A stretch of 64,000 bases of DNA from Myxococcales bacterium (lineage in GTDB: Bacteria; Myxococcota_A; Polyangia; Polyangiales; Ga0077539). Every line of letters starts with the position of its first letter. Position 1 is the stretch's first letter. Below are positions 61,856 to 64,000 of this stretch, in pieces. The stretch covers positions 1 through 64,000 of the forward strand of contig JAEUKI010000013.1 of assembly GCA_016793325.1 (NCBI GenBank). The letters run 5' to 3'. A program made the position numbers and the translations under genes. The notes beneath the pieces were generated by a model, which did not search any database, was not told the origin of the DNA, and was given only the letters and a program-made list of their open reading frames with translations.

Positions 61856-62878
61856 TCAGTCGCTCTCCCACTGCGCGAGGTTGAGCGCGACCCATCCGCC
61901 CGTCGAACCGACGGGAAACGCGCCCGTCGCGAGCAGCGCGAGCAGCGGCGACCACGGGTCCGCGAGCGCCGAGAACTTCGCTTCGAGCAGCGCGTCGGGG
62001 ATCTCTTCGGACGCAATCCGCCTGCGATTCTTTGGCATCGCGCGCACCTTTGCGCCCGCGGTGATCGCCGCGTGCCACAGCGACGCGCCCTCGAGCGCGT
62101 AGCCGAGCAGCTCGATGTCGGGCTCGTTGACGACGCGCCGCGGGCGGCCGGACTTCTTGCGCGCGCGACACGCCCGATCGATGGGCTCGAGGACCTCGAG
62201 CATCCACGGGAGGTCGCCGAGCGCTCCGTACGATGGCGCAGAGGCTTCGCCGTACCAGAGCGTCGGCGTCGGCCTGAGCACGCGCGCCGCGGCGATCGCG
62301 GGACGAAGAAGCACCGGCTGCAGATCGCAAAGGTCGTCCCAGCCCGCGAGCAGCGCCGGCGGGTGCGCTTCGTATGTCCAGAGCACGCCGCGAAAGGGAG
62401 GCGCCCCCCACGGAGCGAGCGCGTTCATCCATTCGGCCGCGAGCGCTTCGGCGTCGACGACGGCGCTGCGCGGGGCCTCGCAGGCAGCGGCGACGAGCGA
62501 GACGGCGAACTCGAGCGAGTCCGGGCGGTCTGTTTCGGGGCAATCGGCGTTGTGTGCGACGATCGTTCCGCCAGGCGAGACGCCGGCGTTGCGGCACTTG
62601 CTGCACGGGCCGATGCACCGGGGCGCCCCGCCGGTCAGCCATGTGCTGCTAATCAAGTCACGGGCCACGCAGCGCTCGAACAGCGCGTCGATGCGCGCGC
62701 GAACCGTCCCCTTGGCGCCGAGCGCGGCGAGCGCGCGCACCTCTGCGTGCCGCGTGTACGCGGGATACGCGAAGCGCTCGGCGAGTCCTCGGGCGTCGAG
62801 CTCGGGCGGCCTCGGGAGCGAGGCTTCGAGCACGTTCGTTCGCTTCGATTTCGACGCGGTCTTCTTCGGGCTGGCCAT
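61856..62878 (-). CDS. Protein of unknown function with Cys cluster (340 aa)
   Basis: MASPKKTASKSKRTNVLE is basic with no signal peptide. A middle segment has APRCIGPCSKCRN and HNADCPETD, a Cys/His set that could bind a metal. The remainder is helical with many Trp and Pro (ALLAGWDDLCDLQPVLLRP, LGDLPWMLEVLEPIDRA). No family recognised. It lies 47 bases upstream of paralogue 2 on the same strand and may be co-transcribed with it. Confidence 0.72.
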   Translation of the reverse strand: MASPKKTASKSKRTNVLEASLPRPPELDARGLAERFAYPAYTRHAEVRALAALGAKGTVRARIDALFERCVARDLISSTWLTGGAPRCIGPCSKCRNAGVSPGGTIVAHNADCPETDRPDSLEFAVSLVAAACEAPRSAVVDAEALAAEWMNALAPWGAPPFRGVLWTYEAHPPALLAGWDDLCDLQPVLLRPAIAAARVLRPTPTLWYGEASAPSYGALGDLPWMLEVLEPIDRACRARKKSGRPRRVVNEPDIELLGYALEGASLWHAAITAGAKVRAMPKNRRRIASEEIPDALLEAKFSALADPWSPLLALLATGAFPVGSTGGWVALNLAQWESD

Positions 62879-62973
62879 GGGTGTCTCTTCGCGCTCGCAC
62901 GGCGATGCTCGCACGGGGAATCTCTCTCGTGCGTTGGACGTTGCTCGATTTTGTGTGCTGTAACGTCTCGCGC

Positions 62974-63855
62974 GTGAAGCTCTCGCTCGCTTCGGTCCTC
63001 GCGCTCGCCTCGGTCGCTTGCCAACCATCGGCGACAGGGTCGAGCGCGGTCTCGCCTATGCCCGCGCGCGAGCGCTCGTCGCCCGCTGTGGGCTCACAAA
63101 TCGCTGCGCGTTCGAGCGCCGATGCGACCGTCGTCGACGCGAGCGCAGACGTCGTCGAGGCGGAAAGTTCTTTGGACGCGTCTGTCGACCCCGCGTCGCG
63201 TCGCGCGTCGTCGATCGCCGCGCAAGTCATCGAAGGGTTCGATCGAGCGACCTCGCGCGCGACGCTTCGTATGGCGACCGTCGCAGGGCAACGAGGTCTG
63301 CAGCGCGTGGTGCGCTCGACGCGCGGAGACGTCGCGCCCGTCGCCGACGCGGAAGAGCCTGGGGTGATCACGGTGACCGAGACGCCGGGAAGCGGCTGGG
63401 CCGATGGGCTGATCCTGGCCCGCGTCGTCGCTGGGTACTGGAGAGGAATGTGCGGGCACGATTTCGGGTGGATCGCGCTCTACGACCCGCGAACCGACCG
63501 CGTGCTCGCGTATCGACCGATCGAGGGCGTCGGGTGTTCGCAAGAGCAGCAGCACGAGTTTGTGTCCGCCGTGGGCGAGCGCGTGTTGCTCGCGCGGCAT
63601 CGTACGAGCGGCGAAGACCGCGCGTCCGTCGAGCACACGAGCTTCTGGATTCTCGCCGAGGATCGATGGTTGCCGGCGGGCCGCGTTCGATCGGGCCGAG
63701 GCGTCGCGGCGTTCGGACCGAGCAACGAGGTGCAGGCGACGTTCGCGGGCCGAGGGGACGCCATCGTGATGAGGCAACAGTTCTTGCGCGACGGTGAAGT
63801 GCGTCGCGAAGGCGAGACGTTGCTCCGGCTTCGACGCGGCCGCTTCGCGCCGTAA
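62974..63855 (+). CDS. Lipoprotein of unknown function (293 aa)
   Basis: GTG 62974 gives VKLSLASVLALASVACQPS with lipobox ASVAC. An Asp/Ser/Ala linker (about residues 20-75) leads to a beta-rich domain (TETPGSGWADGLILARV, DFGWIALYDPRTDRVLAYRP, SFWILAEDRWLPAG). Two Cys occur in the mature part (MCGH and VGCSQ). No family recognised. Divergent from the Cys-cluster gene across 95 bases. Confidence 0.72.
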   Translation: MKLSLASVLALASVACQPSATGSSAVSPMPARERSSPAVGSQIAARSSADATVVDASADVVEAESSLDASVDPASRRASSIAAQVIEGFDRATSRATLRMATVAGQRGLQRVVRSTRGDVAPVADAEEPGVITVTETPGSGWADGLILARVVAGYWRGMCGHDFGWIALYDPRTDRVLAYRPIEGVGCSQEQQHEFVSAVGERVLLARHRTSGEDRASVEHTSFWILAEDRWLPAGRVRSGRGVAAFGPSNEVQATFAGRGDAIVMRQQFLRDGEVRREGETLLRLRRGRFAP

Positions 63856-63915
63856 ACGGGATCGCGGTCGGCTCGTCTTCTCCGTGAAAAACGGTCACAC
63901 TCGGCGGCACTCGTC

Positions 63916-64000
63916 ATGAACTCGATTCGCTTGCTCGCTTCGTGCTCCGCGCTCTCGCTCTCGATCGCCGCGTGCGCGTCTCCGTCGCTGCCGCAGGACA
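63916..64000 (+). CDS. Lipoprotein, partial (5' end only)
   Basis: MNSIRLLASCSALSLSIAAC is a lipoprotein signal with lipobox IAAC, followed by ASPSLPQD up to the window end. ATG 63916 is the first in frame. Nothing further can be said. Confidence 0.7.
   Translation, partial: MNSIRLLASCSALSLSIAACASPSLPQD

Overview
The window is high-GC, densely packed DNA from a myxobacterium (Myxococcota), probably of the Polyangiales/Sandaracinus type. This is inferred from four things: about one gene in three encodes a lipoprotein, usually with an Asp/Thr/Gly-rich linker and Cys-rich repeats; one secreted peptidase ends in a MYXO-CTERM-like tail; mevalonate-pathway genes are present; and start/stop overlaps (ATGA, GTGA) are frequent. 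No tRNA, rRNA, CRISPR array, integrase or transposase was found. Because of the high GC, long open frames antisense to real genes are common and were discarded.

Layout. 1-4510 (minus): NAD-dependent epimerase, a helical protein, a secreted protein and a Cys-rich lipoprotein. 4648-6495: UvrD-like helicase. 6568-9523 (minus): M28 peptidase, short-chain dehydrogenase (SDR), AraC regulator. 9588-20072: large lipoproteins, a DUF4253 protein, a noncoding palindromic-repeat patch (13083-13453) and an NTPase/TPR regulator. 20240-24330: isoprenoid genes (type 2 IPP isomerase, divergent from a polyprenyl synthase and a mevalonate kinase), then thymidine kinase. 25004-29331: ethanolamine genes eutB-eutC-eutL-eat. 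29332-31400: a two-gene Septu-like anti-phage cassette (AAA ATPase plus HNH nuclease) inserted at the 3' end of eat; a displaced second copy of the eat tail lies just beyond it. 31531-36476: YyaL/SPATA20-like protein, a divergent MerR/hydrolase pair, OmpA-type lipoprotein and a CxxCH lipoprotein. 36577-47810: secreted Cys-rich proteins and lipoproteins, a LytM peptidase, a hydrolase and an acyltransferase. 48088-64000: MFS transporter, two paralogues of an unrecognised zinc-finger-like family, a DUF2071/NYC1-like SDR operon, Roadblock-like and SPFH proteins, an RCC1-like lipoprotein, TerC and further lipoproteins.

Most notable observations. (1) A 14-nt sequence, CCCAYGAAATCAAC, sits at the start of four unrelated genes in different reading frames, twice directly after the stop codon of the upstream gene. 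(2) The Septu-like cassette is flanked by two homologous but diverged copies of the eat C-terminal coding sequence, which suggests integration by recombination at a gene end. (3) eutL occurs without any other microcompartment shell gene. (4) There is an array of short palindromes at 13.1-13.45 kb. (5) Two paralogues, 10 kb apart, belong to a family I cannot name.
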